The notes under the pieces: model-generated
Databases searched by the model: none
The model's input: the letters and a program-made list of their open reading frames with translations, nothing else
Told to the model about the DNA's origin: nothing
Shown here: piece by piece, positions 46,130 to 55,201 of the stretch
How the letters are laid out: every line of letters starts with the position of its first letter
How positions within the stretch are numbered: the first letter of the stretch is position 1
Source: Nitrospira tepida
GTDB lineage: Bacteria; Nitrospirota; Nitrospiria; Nitrospirales; Nitrospiraceae
DNA length: 64,000 nucleotides
Direction: 5' to 3'
NCBI RefSeq assembly: GCF_947241125.1
Contig: NZ_OX365700.1
Location: 1,488,001 to 1,552,000, forward strand
Translations under genes and position numbers: made by a program

Positions 46130-46368
46130 GTGAACCCAATCTGGACATCTTTCATGGGGTTGTTAGGTGTGATTGCTGGTGCCTTACTTACGAAGTGATC
46201 AGACGAAGCAGAAGGATCGAAACCTTCTCGCCAAAGATTTTTGAAAATCGCCTTGAGAAATATGAGGGGCTGATGGCACTGATGCAAGCGGGTTATGAGA
46301 TCGCAGTAGATACCCACGCCCGGAAGGGCGTGGGTATCTACTTTTGTATTCTGCTTGGCGATGACTAA
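46130..46368 (+). pseudogene. Frameshifted remnant of a small membrane-anchored protein gene
   Basis: Read from the GTG at 46130, VNPIWTSFMGLLGVIAGALL forms a membrane helix and then stops at 46196. From 46189 in another frame, SPKIFENRLEKYEGLMALMQ and AGYEIAVDTHARKGVGIYF continue to a stop at 46366. The join reads like one protein (helix, then coiled ENRLEKYEGLMAL) broken by a frameshift near 46190. Low GC agrees with foreign origin. Confidence 0.55.
46306..46345 (+). terminator. 16-bp perfect hairpin followed by TTTT
   Basis: GTAGATACCCACGCCC (46306-46321) pairs perfectly with GGGCGTGGGTATCTAC (46326-46341) around GGAA, followed by TTTT. It works as an intrinsic terminator for the zinc-ribbon transcript. 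Its position within the gene remnant and ACCCACGCCC palindrome also recall the subterminal hairpins of IS200/IS605-type elements. Confidence 0.75.
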
Positions 46369-46428
46369 CGAAAGAATGGAATCGAATCTGCATGCCCGTG
46401 AATTCGGAATTCTAACCTGACGGTTGCA

Positions 46429-46764
46429 ATGGTCTTCGAACTAAAGACTTATGTTCTTTTCGTAGCCACTGCCGTCGCCGAGATCGTCGGCTGTTACTTG
46501 CCCTATCTATGGCTGAAGAAAGAGGGCTCGGTTTGGCTGCTGGCGCCGGCTGCGGCGAGTCTCGCGCTGTTTGCCTGGCTCCTGACGCTGCATCCCACCG
46601 CTGCGGGGCGCGTGTATGCAGCCTACGGCGGCGTCTATGTCTCGGTGGCGATCTTCTGGTTATGGACCGTGGATGGCGTACGTCCGTCGGTCTGGGATTG
46701 GGTGGGAGTCCTGGTGTGTCTTTCCGGCATGGCCATCATTATGTTCGCTCCTCGCGCTGCCTAA
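46429..46764 (+). CDS. YnfA/UPF0060 family membrane protein
   Basis: A 111-residue, four-helix membrane protein. [20 protein letters not shown] and [21 protein letters not shown] are the family's diagnostic stretches, and the last helix runs [20 protein letters not shown]. YnfA proteins resemble small multidrug-resistance efflux pumps and likely work as dimers. Full length for the family. Confidence 0.93.
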   Translation: MVFELKTYVLFVATAVAEIVGCYLPYLWLKKEGSVWLLAPAAASLALFAWLLTLHPTAAGRVYAAYGGVYVSVAIFWLWTVDGVRPSVWDWVGVLVCLSGMAIIMFAPRAA

Positions 46765-46788
46765 TTCCTACATCCAGAACCCCTTCCA

Positions 46789-47175
46789 ATGGACCTGTTC
46801 TGGGAAGATGCCATCAAACGCGGCGATGTCGAGGTCGTGCGGGATCTTCTGCTCCGTGGAATCGACGTCGATGCCAAGGATCGCTACGGTCAGACCGGTC
46901 TGATGCTGGCCGCGCACGCCGGTCATCGGCAACTTGTCGAGACGCTCGTTGCCCACCGGGCCAATCTGAACGTCACGGCCAAGTATGGACTCAGCGCCCT
47001 GATGCTCTCGATCATGGCCGGACAAGAAGACATCGCGCGACTGTTGGCGAAGGCCGGAGCCGACCTTTCTCTGCGGGGTACCGGCGCCCCTGGATTTGCC
47101 AATCAGACCGCCGCCGATCTTGCGGCGGCTCGCGGCCTGCGGGAGCTTGCCGTGGAGTTGAAGCCCAAACCATAA
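46789..47175 (+). CDS. Ankyrin-repeat protein
   Basis: A 128-residue protein made almost wholly of ankyrin repeats: DAIKRGDVEVVRDLLLRGID, GQTGLMLAAHAGHRQLVETL, GLSALMLSIMAGQEDIARLL, and a last one with NQTAADLAAARGLRELAVEL. It has no signal peptide. Ankyrin stacks bind proteins; partner unknown. 24 bases follow the ynfA-like gene, 16 bases precede the next lipoprotein. Confidence 0.88.
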   Translation: MDLFWEDAIKRGDVEVVRDLLLRGIDVDAKDRYGQTGLMLAAHAGHRQLVETLVAHRANLNVTAKYGLSALMLSIMAGQEDIARLLAKAGADLSLRGTGAPGFANQTAADLAAARGLRELAVELKPKP

Positions 47176-47191
47176 GTGCCGGCCGATCCCA

Positions 47192-47590
47192 ATGAAACGT
47201 TGTCTCACGGTCTTGGCCATCTTGTCGGCTCTGCTGGCTTCGGGCTGCTCCGAGCAGTCGGCCCCGCCGGAGCCTCAGGCGCAACCAGCCACCGAAGGCC
47301 CGGCCGGCTTCGTCAACACCGTCTGGAGCGTCAGCGAGTCGTCAGGCGTGGCGCCGGGGACGCTCTATGTGTTCCTGTCTGACGGCAGCTTGGTGATCAC
47401 GTCCTCCAACAGCAAGCCGGCACTCGGGAAATGGAGATACGAAGGCGGCGTCCTGACGATGATCGAAACGGGCCTCCCCTACCAGGCAGATATTGTGACG
47501 CTCACTCGGGACGAGTTCACGATCAAAAGTCACAACCCCGGCGCGCCGGTCACGATGACATTCGCTCCAGCCGAGCGGCCTTCCCGCTGA
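47192..47590 (+). CDS. Small lipoprotein
   Basis: A 132-residue protein with a lipoprotein signal (MKRCLTVLAILSALLASGC) and a Pro/Gln-rich linker. The mature domain is a small beta-sheet: VNTVWSVSESSG, TLYVFLSDGSLVITSSNSKP, WRYEGGVLTMIETG, VTLTRDEFTIKS, which resembles lipocalin-type or META-like folds. No family name assigned. Confidence 0.75.
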   Translation: MKRCLTVLAILSALLASGCSEQSAPPEPQAQPATEGPAGFVNTVWSVSESSGVAPGTLYVFLSDGSLVITSSNSKPALGKWRYEGGVLTMIETGLPYQADIVTLTRDEFTIKSHNPGAPVTMTFAPAERPSR

Positions 47591-47654
47591 AACAACAGCT
47601 TCCAATGAAGCCGGCTCTTCCTTCCAGTTGCGTTGCGGCAATCGGCAGGGCCTG

Positions 47655-48470
47655 CTAGCCGTGCAGGAGCTTTCGGCATTCCAGCAGGAGATAGACCGGC
47701 CTGGTGTGCTTGCCCTTCTTGTCTGGAACGTGGCCGATGGCGGCGCCCGTCACCACCATGCCGGGCGGGCATTGCCAGTGGTGGATGCCGATCAACCCGC
47801 CTAACCCGAACGCATCGGGCACCTTCTCGCTGAAACGAATATCGGCCGGGTCTCGCCCTTTGAGTCCGCCCTCGAGAATATCTTCGGCGGCGGCATGCTC
47901 CATGGCCACCTGCAGCAGGCTTTCTCGCAATTGGAGTTGGTTATACACTTCCAGGATCCCGAACGACAGTCGGCCCGTCGGCACAGTGCTCTCGAAGAGC
48001 TTGCCCTCCTTTTCGTAATTGAACAGGAAGGGTCCTTTCTCCCATCTGTCGCCGACCGTGCCGTCCGGTTGAAGCTCCCGGCAGGAAAACCGGAACGACT
48101 CCCACGTGCGGTTGTTGACTTCCTTGATGAACAGCCCCTGCAGCACCCCGTTCGAAAAGATGTCGAGACAGGAGACAAACTTACTCTCGACCACCTTGTC
48201 CTTCGCGTAATCCAGGTCGTTGCACGCGACCCAGACGGAACCGACCAGGCCGGGAAACGGCAGGTTCTTCGGGATGCAGCCCGCCACCACATAGGTCCGA
48301 AAGTCATTCGACGTGTATTGGGGATTTGTCGAATCGAGCGGCGTGGATGCGATCAAGTAGCCGCTGCCAGGGCGGACGGCAGCGGTGCCGGCCCAAGCAA
48401 CTGCTGGAAGTGCCACCGGGAGAGCGGCAAGCGCGATGAGTCTGATGGAACGGAATAGTAGAGATGTCAT
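47655..48470 (-). CDS. Exported hypothetical protein
   Basis: A 271-residue protein with a Sec signal (LIALAALPVALPAVAWAG). The mature domain has eight Cys, several in paired positions (AGCIPKNL, VACNDLDY, FVSCLDIF, FSCREL, WQCPPGM, LLECRKL), which suggests disulfides in the periplasm. No known family is recognised. It is convergent with the lipoprotein gene at 47192. Confidence 0.7.
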   Translation of the reverse strand: MTSLLFRSIRLIALAALPVALPAVAWAGTAAVRPGSGYLIASTPLDSTNPQYTSNDFRTYVVAGCIPKNLPFPGLVGSVWVACNDLDYAKDKVVESKFVSCLDIFSNGVLQGLFIKEVNNRTWESFRFSCRELQPDGTVGDRWEKGPFLFNYEKEGKLFESTVPTGRLSFGILEVYNQLQLRESLLQVAMEHAAAEDILEGGLKGRDPADIRFSEKVPDAFGLGGLIGIHHWQCPPGMVVTGAAIGHVPDKKGKHTRPVYLLLECRKLLHG

Positions 48471-48668
48471 CTTGCGCCTCTCTTGTTGTTGTGTAGCTGG
48501 CCGTCTGAATGAAGTACACCGTCCAGGTGCAAACGAGAGGCCGACATGGAAGTCGTTGAAATGCCAACTTTTGAAACGCTGGATGCGTGGTGGTCGTATC
48601 CAGGAAGATACGGGCTTGTATCTCTTCGGGTCGATGCCTGCCTGCCACGAATGACTGTCGGAAACACA

Positions 48669-50072
48669 TTATCGAACGTTCAGAGGGATCTCGATCGAAA
48701 GGTCAGATGCAGAGGAAAGATCCTGGCTCACGGCATAGACGGCCTGTTCCTGCGGGCCGCCCGGTCCGCCCGGCGAAACGGACTCCACGAGGAGATCGGA
48801 GGAAGTTCGACCTGATGCGGTGCGCTTCTGCTGGTCGCCTGAATCGAACGGCGTTCGGGACAGCCGCACGGTTAACGTGGCCGGCATTATTCCCTCGACG
48901 GCGGAGGGAAGCGGCACCTCGATGCGGTTGCGGGCGGTAACGGGCGCGAACGGCTGCGCGGTCTGTTCAGCCGGAAAGAGAACCCGCGGCTCCTCCGAGC
49001 CGATGGTCGCGAGGACTTGCAGGTAGCCGTCCTGATTGGCTTCCAGTGTCAGGCGAGCGCGACCACCGCTGTTTGCCGCCATGACTGCATCCACCTCCCG
49101 GTTACGTCCGTCGCTTCCGGTGACGACGAAGCTGTAACGCAATCCAAGAAGGTGAACTGGCTTCGTGGCTGGTGCGGCTACCGCCCCAGCGTCCGCCTGC
49201 TGTTTCGGTTCCAGCGCCGGCCTGTCAGCGAGAGACTGGGTCTCGGTTGCTGACCGCCGCTGTTCCTTGGCCGGGGCCCGCCGCGCTCCTCGCATCGGCG
49301 CTACGGCATAGAAGCGCGCGCGCGCGCCGACTTCCTCAGCAAGAAGCAGAGCAGGTGGCTCTTCGGCGGTCTGCGGCATCGGTCGAGGAATCGGTGCCGC
49401 TGGAGCCAGGGAATGTGTGTGCTCATCCGCGGCAACCGGAGGCCCCTGCTGTTCAACGGGCTTGCCGGATTGCATGCCGGCCGGTTCGGTTCGCTTTGGA
49501 ATTCCCTGGCGAACGGCCGCTTTGTCTTGCACGGATGCAGGAGGCGCGACGGGCTTCTCCGCTGCCGCTTTCTTGTTGCTTCTCGCATCCCGTTTGGCCA
49601 TCCCCGCCATTGGCGCCGATTCCACCCTTTCCTGAGGCTCTTGATCCGGCTCGGAGAGAGGAGATCGGGGTGGAGGTGCCGGAGTCGAGCGGACCGCCGG
49701 CTCCGGCGTCTCGGATGGAACCGATTGAGCTGCCTCGCGCAGGCTGTCCTGGTAGATTTTGGTGCCAAGGACGACGGCGAGGGCGGCAGCCGCGAGCCCG
49801 CCGCCCCAGGCCAGGCCAGCCGGCCTCCGCAGCCACTCCAGCCAGGACGAGCCGCCACCCACGGCGCCTGCTTGGCTCTGCTCGAGGGCTTGCAGCAACC
49901 TGCGGCGCACGGCCGGATCAGCCAGCAGCTCTTTCAGCGCCTGCTCGTCCGCCAGCGCGTTGAACAACTGTTGGTCGCGGAGGGCGGCGGTAAACAGTCG
50001 TTGCCGCTCCTCCGGCGTGAGCGTATCGGCGGCGAATCCGCCGAGCAATTTCTCCAGATCCGATTCAGCCAT
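48669..50072 (-). CDS. Anti-sigma-factor-like membrane protein with DUF4384-like C-terminal domain
   Basis: A 467-residue protein next to an ECF sigma gene. Residues 1-70 are helical (LEKLLGGFAADTLTPEERQR), like the cytoplasmic sigma-binding part of anti-sigma factors, without the zinc HxxxCxxC motif. One membrane helix follows (LAWGGGLAAAALAVVLG, about 88-104). A 190-residue Pro/Ala/Glu-rich linker ends near 315, then a beta-rich domain (LLGLRYSFVV, LEANQDGYLQVLATIG, VLFPAEQTAQPF) that resembles DUF4384 and could sense an envelope signal. Regulatory role is inferred from the sigma neighbour. Confidence 0.75.
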   Translation of the reverse strand: MAESDLEKLLGGFAADTLTPEERQRLFTAALRDQQLFNALADEQALKELLADPAVRRRLLQALEQSQAGAVGGGSSWLEWLRRPAGLAWGGGLAAAALAVVLGTKIYQDSLREAAQSVPSETPEPAVRSTPAPPPRSPLSEPDQEPQERVESAPMAGMAKRDARSNKKAAAEKPVAPPASVQDKAAVRQGIPKRTEPAGMQSGKPVEQQGPPVAADEHTHSLAPAAPIPRPMPQTAEEPPALLLAEEVGARARFYAVAPMRGARRAPAKEQRRSATETQSLADRPALEPKQQADAGAVAAPATKPVHLLGLRYSFVVTGSDGRNREVDAVMAANSGGRARLTLEANQDGYLQVLATIGSEEPRVLFPAEQTAQPFAPVTARNRIEVPLPSAVEGIMPATLTVRLSRTPFDSGDQQKRTASGRTSSDLLVESVSPGGPGGPQEQAVYAVSQDLSSASDLSIEIPLNVR

Positions 50073-50083
50073 ATCAAATCAAC

Positions 50084-50136
50084 GCGTCAATCGTGAAACG
50101 CCTCTCGTGAATCGCCCAGCACTCAGCACTCAGCAC
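50084..50136. repeat. GTCAATC plus CAGCACT composite repeat
   Basis: CGCGTCAATCGTGAAACG (50084-50100) is followed by CCCAGCACTCAGCACTCAGC (50115 on), both unit families of this window in tandem, between the ECF sigma and anti-sigma genes. Confidence 0.78.
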
Positions 50137-50141
50137 ATCTC

Positions 50142-50639
50142 TCACTCCCATCCGCCTCCCATCAACTCCAAGAGCTGCTTCCGGCAGCGATGGTCCCAGG
50201 TATAGATCGTGTTGATGGAGGCCTGTCCCATCAACTGCTGGATCTCCGGAAAGGTCTTGCCCTCCAACTTCCATTGAAACAGCTCCCGGCAGCGTTCGCC
50301 CAGTTGGGCTATGGCCTTGACCAGGCGCTCCACCTGCTGTTTCCGCTCAAGCTCGCGGGCCGGATCGTTGCCCGGATCGGCAAGCGGCAGGTCATCGAGG
50401 GCCGTCTGATGAGCTTCTCCGCGCCGCGCCGATTTGCGAGCGGCATCCGCCATCTTGTACCTCAGGATCTGAAAGGCCAACGGAACCAACTCCGTCACGG
50501 CCGTGACCTGGGGATACTTCTCGTGAAGCACCACCAGCACCTCCTGCGCGAGGTCCTCGGCCAGATCCCTCGCTATTCGTGATGTCGCGAAGGCGACGAT
50601 CCGTTCACGCAGGGATGTCAGGATCTGATCACGGTCCAT
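50142..50639 (-). CDS. ECF-type RNA polymerase sigma factor
   Basis: A 165-residue sigma factor. Region 2 includes ARDLAEDLAQEVLVVLHEKY and VPLAFQILRYKMADAARKS; region 4 includes LGERCRELFQWKLEGKTFPE and the recognition helix INTIYTWDHRCRKQLLE. The size and the next gene, an anti-sigma-like membrane protein, support an envelope-signal circuit. The genes are 69 bases apart and the spacer holds a composite repeat. Confidence 0.9.
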   Translation of the reverse strand: MDRDQILTSLRERIVAFATSRIARDLAEDLAQEVLVVLHEKYPQVTAVTELVPLAFQILRYKMADAARKSARRGEAHQTALDDLPLADPGNDPARELERKQQVERLVKAIAQLGERCRELFQWKLEGKTFPEIQQLMGQASINTIYTWDHRCRKQLLELMGGGWE

Positions 50640-50681
50640 CTGGTCTCAAGTCGTAACGGCTCAGCCGGTCCGCTGGAGCCG

Positions 50682-51653
50682 TCAACGGGGAACACTCAGG
50701 ATGTCGCCGAGCGAGCCGAATCGCAGCCCTAATTCGTGGCAGACAAGATACTGCCGGTCGAACCGATTCTTGGTGGCGAAGAGCCGGCGCAATGTTCCGA
50801 CCCCGACACGACCCCAGGCGGCGAGGTGCAGGACCGAGAGCGGGTAGTCGGTGCCGAATAACAGCCGGTCGTGCAGTTCCGGGTGGCGGCGGAGGTGCAG
50901 GAGCATTTTCATGCGGTTGGGCAAAGTCAGCGCGGAGATGTCGGCATAGAAGTTCGGATAGCCGGCGGCCAATTCCTGAAAAGTCGGCAGAAACTTTTCA
51001 TAGAGCATGAGACCGTAACTGCAAGCATGCGCGGCGATGACGGTGACGCCTTCATCCAGGGGCACTCGCAGCCGCGCCGGATCGCCGACCGACTGATCCT
51101 TGCCGATCAGGCTGAACTCATAGCCCACGTGGCTTAGCAGCGGTAGCCTGCGTTCAGCCAGCGCCCGGTAGAACGGCCTGTATCGCGGATTGGCCGGATC
51201 GAACTGTTGGGCGTTCGGCAGGACCTTGACCAGCACGGCCCCGGCCCCGGCGCAGCGATGGACTTCCTCGACCGCATCCTGCCGCTGAGGGTTGATGGAG
51301 ACGCCGGGGAGGAACAGGTCCGGGTGCTGCCGCGCGATGTCGAGCACGTAGCGGTTGCTGATCAGAAACTCCGTGTGCGTCTGGTCGAGTTGGCCGAAGG
51401 AGCCGTAGACCCCGTCCATAGCCAGCAGCACGGCCTGCTTGACGAATTGCGAAGCCTGTAGTTCCCTCCGGAGGTCCTCGACATATTTTTGGTTGGCTTC
51501 CTGAGGCCGGGCCAGCGGCAGGTCATGCTTCCAGAGCAGAAAACGAAAGAGGGGGCTCGCCAGCATCCGCTTGGAGATGAAGCAGCCGTTGTCACCGGCC
51601 GGCAGGGCCGCGAGGTGCACGTGGCAGTCGATCAGTGATCGGCCGGTTGTCAT
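50682..51653 (-). CDS. Amidohydrolase-2 family metal-dependent hydrolase
   Basis: A 323-residue barrel protein: SLIDCHVHLAALP (metal His pair), FLPGVSINPQRQDAVEEVHR, RRLPLLSHVGYEFS (metal His), VTVIAAHACSYG and the closing LLFGTDYPLSVLH (metal Asp). Such enzymes decarboxylate or hydrolyse aromatic or lactone substrates. The ATG at 51653 is chosen since 24 residues of the longer frame are unrelated and carry repeat sequence upstream. Confidence 0.87.
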   Translation of the reverse strand: MTTGRSLIDCHVHLAALPAGDNGCFISKRMLASPLFRFLLWKHDLPLARPQEANQKYVEDLRRELQASQFVKQAVLLAMDGVYGSFGQLDQTHTEFLISNRYVLDIARQHPDLFLPGVSINPQRQDAVEEVHRCAGAGAVLVKVLPNAQQFDPANPRYRPFYRALAERRLPLLSHVGYEFSLIGKDQSVGDPARLRVPLDEGVTVIAAHACSYGLMLYEKFLPTFQELAAGYPNFYADISALTLPNRMKMLLHLRRHPELHDRLLFGTDYPLSVLHLAAWGRVGVGTLRRLFATKNRFDRQYLVCHELGLRFGSLGDILSVPR

Positions 51654-51667
51654 GGGACTGCTATCAT

Positions 51668-51746
51668 GCGTCAACCGTCCAGACGTCAACCGACATTTGT
51701 GAACAACAGGGTCGCCGGCTCTCAAAACGTCGCAGCACTCAGCACT
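51668..51746. repeat. GTCAACC/CAGCACT composite repeat at an operon boundary
   Basis: GCGTCAACCGTCCAGACGTC type units (51668-51691) and GCAGCACTCAGCACT (51732-51746) flank a 40-base gap. The stop codon (TAG, minus strand) of the large acyltransferase gene lies in the CAGCACT part. Confidence 0.78.
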
Positions 51747-54700
51747 AATTCCCCCCTCGCAGCCGCTCCGTGGCCATGCGCTTCAATTCACGCAGGTCCA
51801 GCTTGCCCGTCCCCAGAATGGGAAGCTTCTCCACTTTGACGAAGGCGTCCCTGCGGGGGATGAACAAATTGCAGAGCCCGCTCTCGGCCAGCTTCTCCAG
51901 CAGCAACGGGATCTGCTTGTCATCCAGCGTGTGCAGCACCGCGAGCTGCTCGCCCTTCTTCTCGTCCGGCACCCCGGTGACGGCGAAGGTCATCGTCTCG
52001 GAACCGGCCGCTTCATGCAGCGCGTCTTCGACGCGGCCGTGGGGGACCATTTCGCCTCCGATCTTGGAGAAGCGGGAGAGGCGGTCCGTGATGAACAAAA
52101 ACCCGTCCTCGTCCACATAGGCGATGTCTCCGGTGACATACCAGCCGTCGCGCATGACGGAAGCGGTCAGGTCCGGTTTCCCGAGATAGCCGCTCATCAC
52201 GTTCGGGCCCTTCACCAGCAACATGCCCGGCGTCCCGGCCGGGAGCGGCTCGTACGAGTCAGGATCCACGATGCGGAGGGAGACCCCGGGCAGGGGATGG
52301 CCGACGGAGCCGCGGCGCGAGGCCGGTTGAAAAAATCCGGCGGCGCGAAAATCCGGACAGTTGACGGAGACAACCGGCGCACATTCCGTGGTGCCGTAGC
52401 CTTCCAACGGCCTGATCCCAAACCGGTCCTCAAAGGATTGCGCCAATCGGTCCGTGAGTTTTTCGGCGCCGGTCAAGACCACGCGCAACGACCCGAACTG
52501 TTCGGGCGTGCAGCGGCGCAGGTACAACTGCAAGAAGGTCGGCGTGGCCACGAAAATGGTCAGCCGGTACCGGTGGGTGACCTCTCCGACCCCGACGACG
52601 TCAAGCGGCGACGGGTGGTAGGCCACCATGTTGCCGTTGATCGTGGAGAGCCAGAGGACAAGTAAATAGCCGAAGGAATGGAAGAACGGGAGAATGCCGA
52701 GCAACCGGTCACGGGCGTCCAGGTGAAAGACCTGCAAGGCGGCCTCGATATTCGCGTCGATGCTGAAGTGGGACAGCATGACGCCCTTGGGTTCGCCGGT
52801 GCTGCCCGAGCTGAAGATGATCGTGACGATATCGTCCATCGTCGTGGGCTTGGTGGCGCCGCAGGCCCGTTCAAGCCAACGCAGCGGGGCGAACAGGCCG
52901 AGGACCATCGCGAGGAGCCGTTGCGGCGCGCCGATGCCGTTGGCCAGGTCGTCCAACCACAGCATGGTGACGTTGGATGGGAGATCCAGCTTGGCCTTCT
53001 CGACGAACTGGCGGCTGGTGACGACCGTCCTCAGCGAGGCCTGTTGAATCGCGGATTCCAGCCCGCCGCGGCCGACCGTGTAATTCAGATTGACGGTCGG
53101 ATGGCCAGCAACCGTGGCGGCGATGTTCACCAGCGCGCCGGCCACGCTGGGCGGCAGCATGATCCCGACCGTCTGTTGGTCTTTCCAATGGGGCCGCAAC
53201 AGACGGGCCAACGCGACCGTGCCGGTGAGCGCCTCCCAACAGCGCACGGAGGGTTTCGTGGCATCGGCCATGGCCAAGCGAAACGGATGGCGGCGCATCG
53301 AGCGGATCGCCGCCCGGTGCAGCGGGATGCGGTCCTGCTTGCGAAGGTGCCAGGCGGCCTCGCCAAGCTCCTGTACCGCGCGCCGCACCTCCGGGACCGG
53401 CGCATCGGAGGGCAGCGGCGTCCCGAACGAGATCGTGATCGGAAACGGAATGCGCGACGGCCACTTGGTCAGAAATCGGCCGCCGACGAAGCTGAAGATG
53501 CTGCCCCAAATCCGGTCGAGATGGACCGGGATGATCGGCACGGAACGACCCTTCACGATCCGCTCGAAGCCGCGGCGGAACGGCAACAGCCCGCCGGTCC
53601 TCGTGATCTGGCCTTCCGGGAAGATGCAGACCAGTTCGCCGCGGTCGAGCGCTTTGCCTGCATCACCTAGCGCGCGCAAGATGACGCGGGGTCCGCTGCC
53701 GGAAGCGATAGGAATCGCCCCCAAGGCCCGCGCGATCGGCCTGGCCAGTGGATGAGCGGTATATCGGGCGTCCATCACGAATCTGATCGGCCGGTCCAGG
53801 CTTGCCATCAACAGCAAGCCATCAATGAAGGAGACGTGATTCGGCACGAGCAATGCCCCACCTTCTCGCGGCACAGCATTTCGTCCGATCACGGTGACCC
53901 GATATAGAAGTCGGGGGAGCAACGCAATTGTGAATCGAATGAGACTGTCCGGCATGAGCCAGAAGACCACGCCAGTCCCGGCCAGAGCGATGCCCGCGCA
54001 GGCAAGAAGGATATCACTGGCCGAGAGCCCCATTTGGGCGAGGAGCCCGGCGCCCAACGACCCGGCCAGGACGCCACCGAACATAAAGGTATTGCCTAGC
54101 GCGATCACGGCGCCGCGCCGATCCGCCGGGGTTCGCCATTGAATGAGCGCATTGATCGGCACATTGATGAAGCCGCTCGAGATGCCGAGCACAGCCATCA
54201 CGACAAGCGCGCCGGTCAGACTCGGCGGCATCAGGCCCAGCGCCAGCAGCCCTGCAACCATGCCGATGGAGCCAGGCGGAATGAGGCCGATCTCGATTTT
54301 TGAAGCGGACAGGCGGCCAGCCAGGACCGAGCCGATGCCGATGCCGATGGCCAGGATCGCGAGAGGCAGTCCCGAGAGCGCATCGGACAGCGCCAGCCGG
54401 CTCTTGGCATAAATGAGCATGTCCTGGCTGAAAAGACTGGCGATGGTCCAGAAGAGGATATTGATGCCGATGGCAAGTCGCAGCAAACGATCGGCGCGTA
54501 TTGCCTCCCTGGCGACAGCCAGCGTTGCCCACAGACCGCCTTCCAATCTCGCTGGCGGCACACGTGGGACGGTCCAAGCAGCAACAAGCCCGATAGCAGC
54601 GAACACCGTGAGTACGAGGCCGGCCAGCCATGGGGCCTGATGAGAGTATTCCAGCAAGATCCCACCGGAAGTCGTGCCGGCGATAATGGCGAAGAAGGTC

Positions 54701-55170
54701 CACATCTTCAGCAATCCGTTTCCGATAGATAGCTTTTCGTAGGGGAGTAACTCGGGGAGAATGCCGTACTTGGCCGGGCTGAACAGCGCGCTGTGCACGC
54801 CCATTCCCGCCAACACGACCAGGAGCAGCCATCCGCCAAGCGGATTGACCCAGAGCGCCAACGTACCGGCCGCCATGAGCGCCACTTCGGCTACCTTCAT
54901 GAAGACGAGGACGGTTCGCTTGCTCACTCGGTCCGCCAACACCCCGGCAACGATGGAAAAGAGCATGAGCGGGAGAGTGAAGACGACAAAGGCGAGGGTC
55001 GCCTGTGTCTGCGACTCCGCTTCAAAGGCGGGTCCCGTTGGGCCGACGGCTGCCGTGACCTGCCGAATCGCGAGCAAGGCCACCAGCAACTTCCAGGCGT
55101 TGTCGTTGAACGCCCCGAAGAATTGGGCGATCAGAAGACCACGGAGGGGATGTGAAGGGGAGGCTTGCAT
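51745..55170 (-). CDS. aas: LplT-PlsC-acyl-ACP synthetase fusion (Aas-type)
   Basis: An 1141-residue three-part enzyme. Residues 1-400 are an MFS lysophospholipid flippase (LLIAQFFGAFNDNAWKLLV, VLADRVSKRT). Residues about 430-620 are a PlsC acyltransferase with VPNHVSFIDGL (the H-x4-D motif) and CIFPEGQIT. Residues about 650-1141 are an AMP-binding acyl-ACP/CoA synthetase with FSSGSTGEPKGVML, the GYGTTECAP motif and a C-terminal Lys domain (GTGKLDLRELK). Together these reacylate lysophospholipids at the inner membrane. The single-chain architecture is known elsewhere. Confidence 0.94.
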   Translation of the reverse strand: MQASPSHPLRGLLIAQFFGAFNDNAWKLLVALLAIRQVTAAVGPTGPAFEAESQTQATLAFVVFTLPLMLFSIVAGVLADRVSKRTVLVFMKVAEVALMAAGTLALWVNPLGGWLLLVVLAGMGVHSALFSPAKYGILPELLPYEKLSIGNGLLKMWTFFAIIAGTTSGGILLEYSHQAPWLAGLVLTVFAAIGLVAAWTVPRVPPARLEGGLWATLAVAREAIRADRLLRLAIGINILFWTIASLFSQDMLIYAKSRLALSDALSGLPLAILAIGIGIGSVLAGRLSASKIEIGLIPPGSIGMVAGLLALGLMPPSLTGALVVMAVLGISSGFINVPINALIQWRTPADRRGAVIALGNTFMFGGVLAGSLGAGLLAQMGLSASDILLACAGIALAGTGVVFWLMPDSLIRFTIALLPRLLYRVTVIGRNAVPREGGALLVPNHVSFIDGLLLMASLDRPIRFVMDARYTAHPLARPIARALGAIPIASGSGPRVILRALGDAGKALDRGELVCIFPEGQITRTGGLLPFRRGFERIVKGRSVPIIPVHLDRIWGSIFSFVGGRFLTKWPSRIPFPITISFGTPLPSDAPVPEVRRAVQELGEAAWHLRKQDRIPLHRAAIRSMRRHPFRLAMADATKPSVRCWEALTGTVALARLLRPHWKDQQTVGIMLPPSVAGALVNIAATVAGHPTVNLNYTVGRGGLESAIQQASLRTVVTSRQFVEKAKLDLPSNVTMLWLDDLANGIGAPQRLLAMVLGLFAPLRWLERACGATKPTTMDDIVTIIFSSGSTGEPKGVMLSHFSIDANIEAALQVFHLDARDRLLGILPFFHSFGYLLVLWLSTINGNMVAYHPSPLDVVGVGEVTHRYRLTIFVATPTFLQLYLRRCTPEQFGSLRVVLTGAEKLTDRLAQSFEDRFGIRPLEGYGTTECAPVVSVNCPDFRAAGFFQPASRRGSVGHPLPGVSLRIVDPDSYEPLPAGTPGMLLVKGPNVMSGYLGKPDLTASVMRDGWYVTGDIAYVDEDGFLFITDRLSRFSKIGGEMVPHGRVEDALHEAAGSETMTFAVTGVPDEKKGEQLAVLHTLDDKQIPLLLEKLAESGLCNLFIPRRDAFVKVEKLPILGTGKLDLRELKRMATERLRGGN

Positions 55171-55201
55171 GCTCTGACGGGCCGCACCGCCAGATTCAAC
55201 G

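Noticed and set aside
46306-46345. Hairpin as sole evidence of an IS200/IS605 insertion
   Set aside because: Without tnpA/tnpB or a second copy it is more simply an intrinsic terminator, so the mobile reading is kept only as a possibility.
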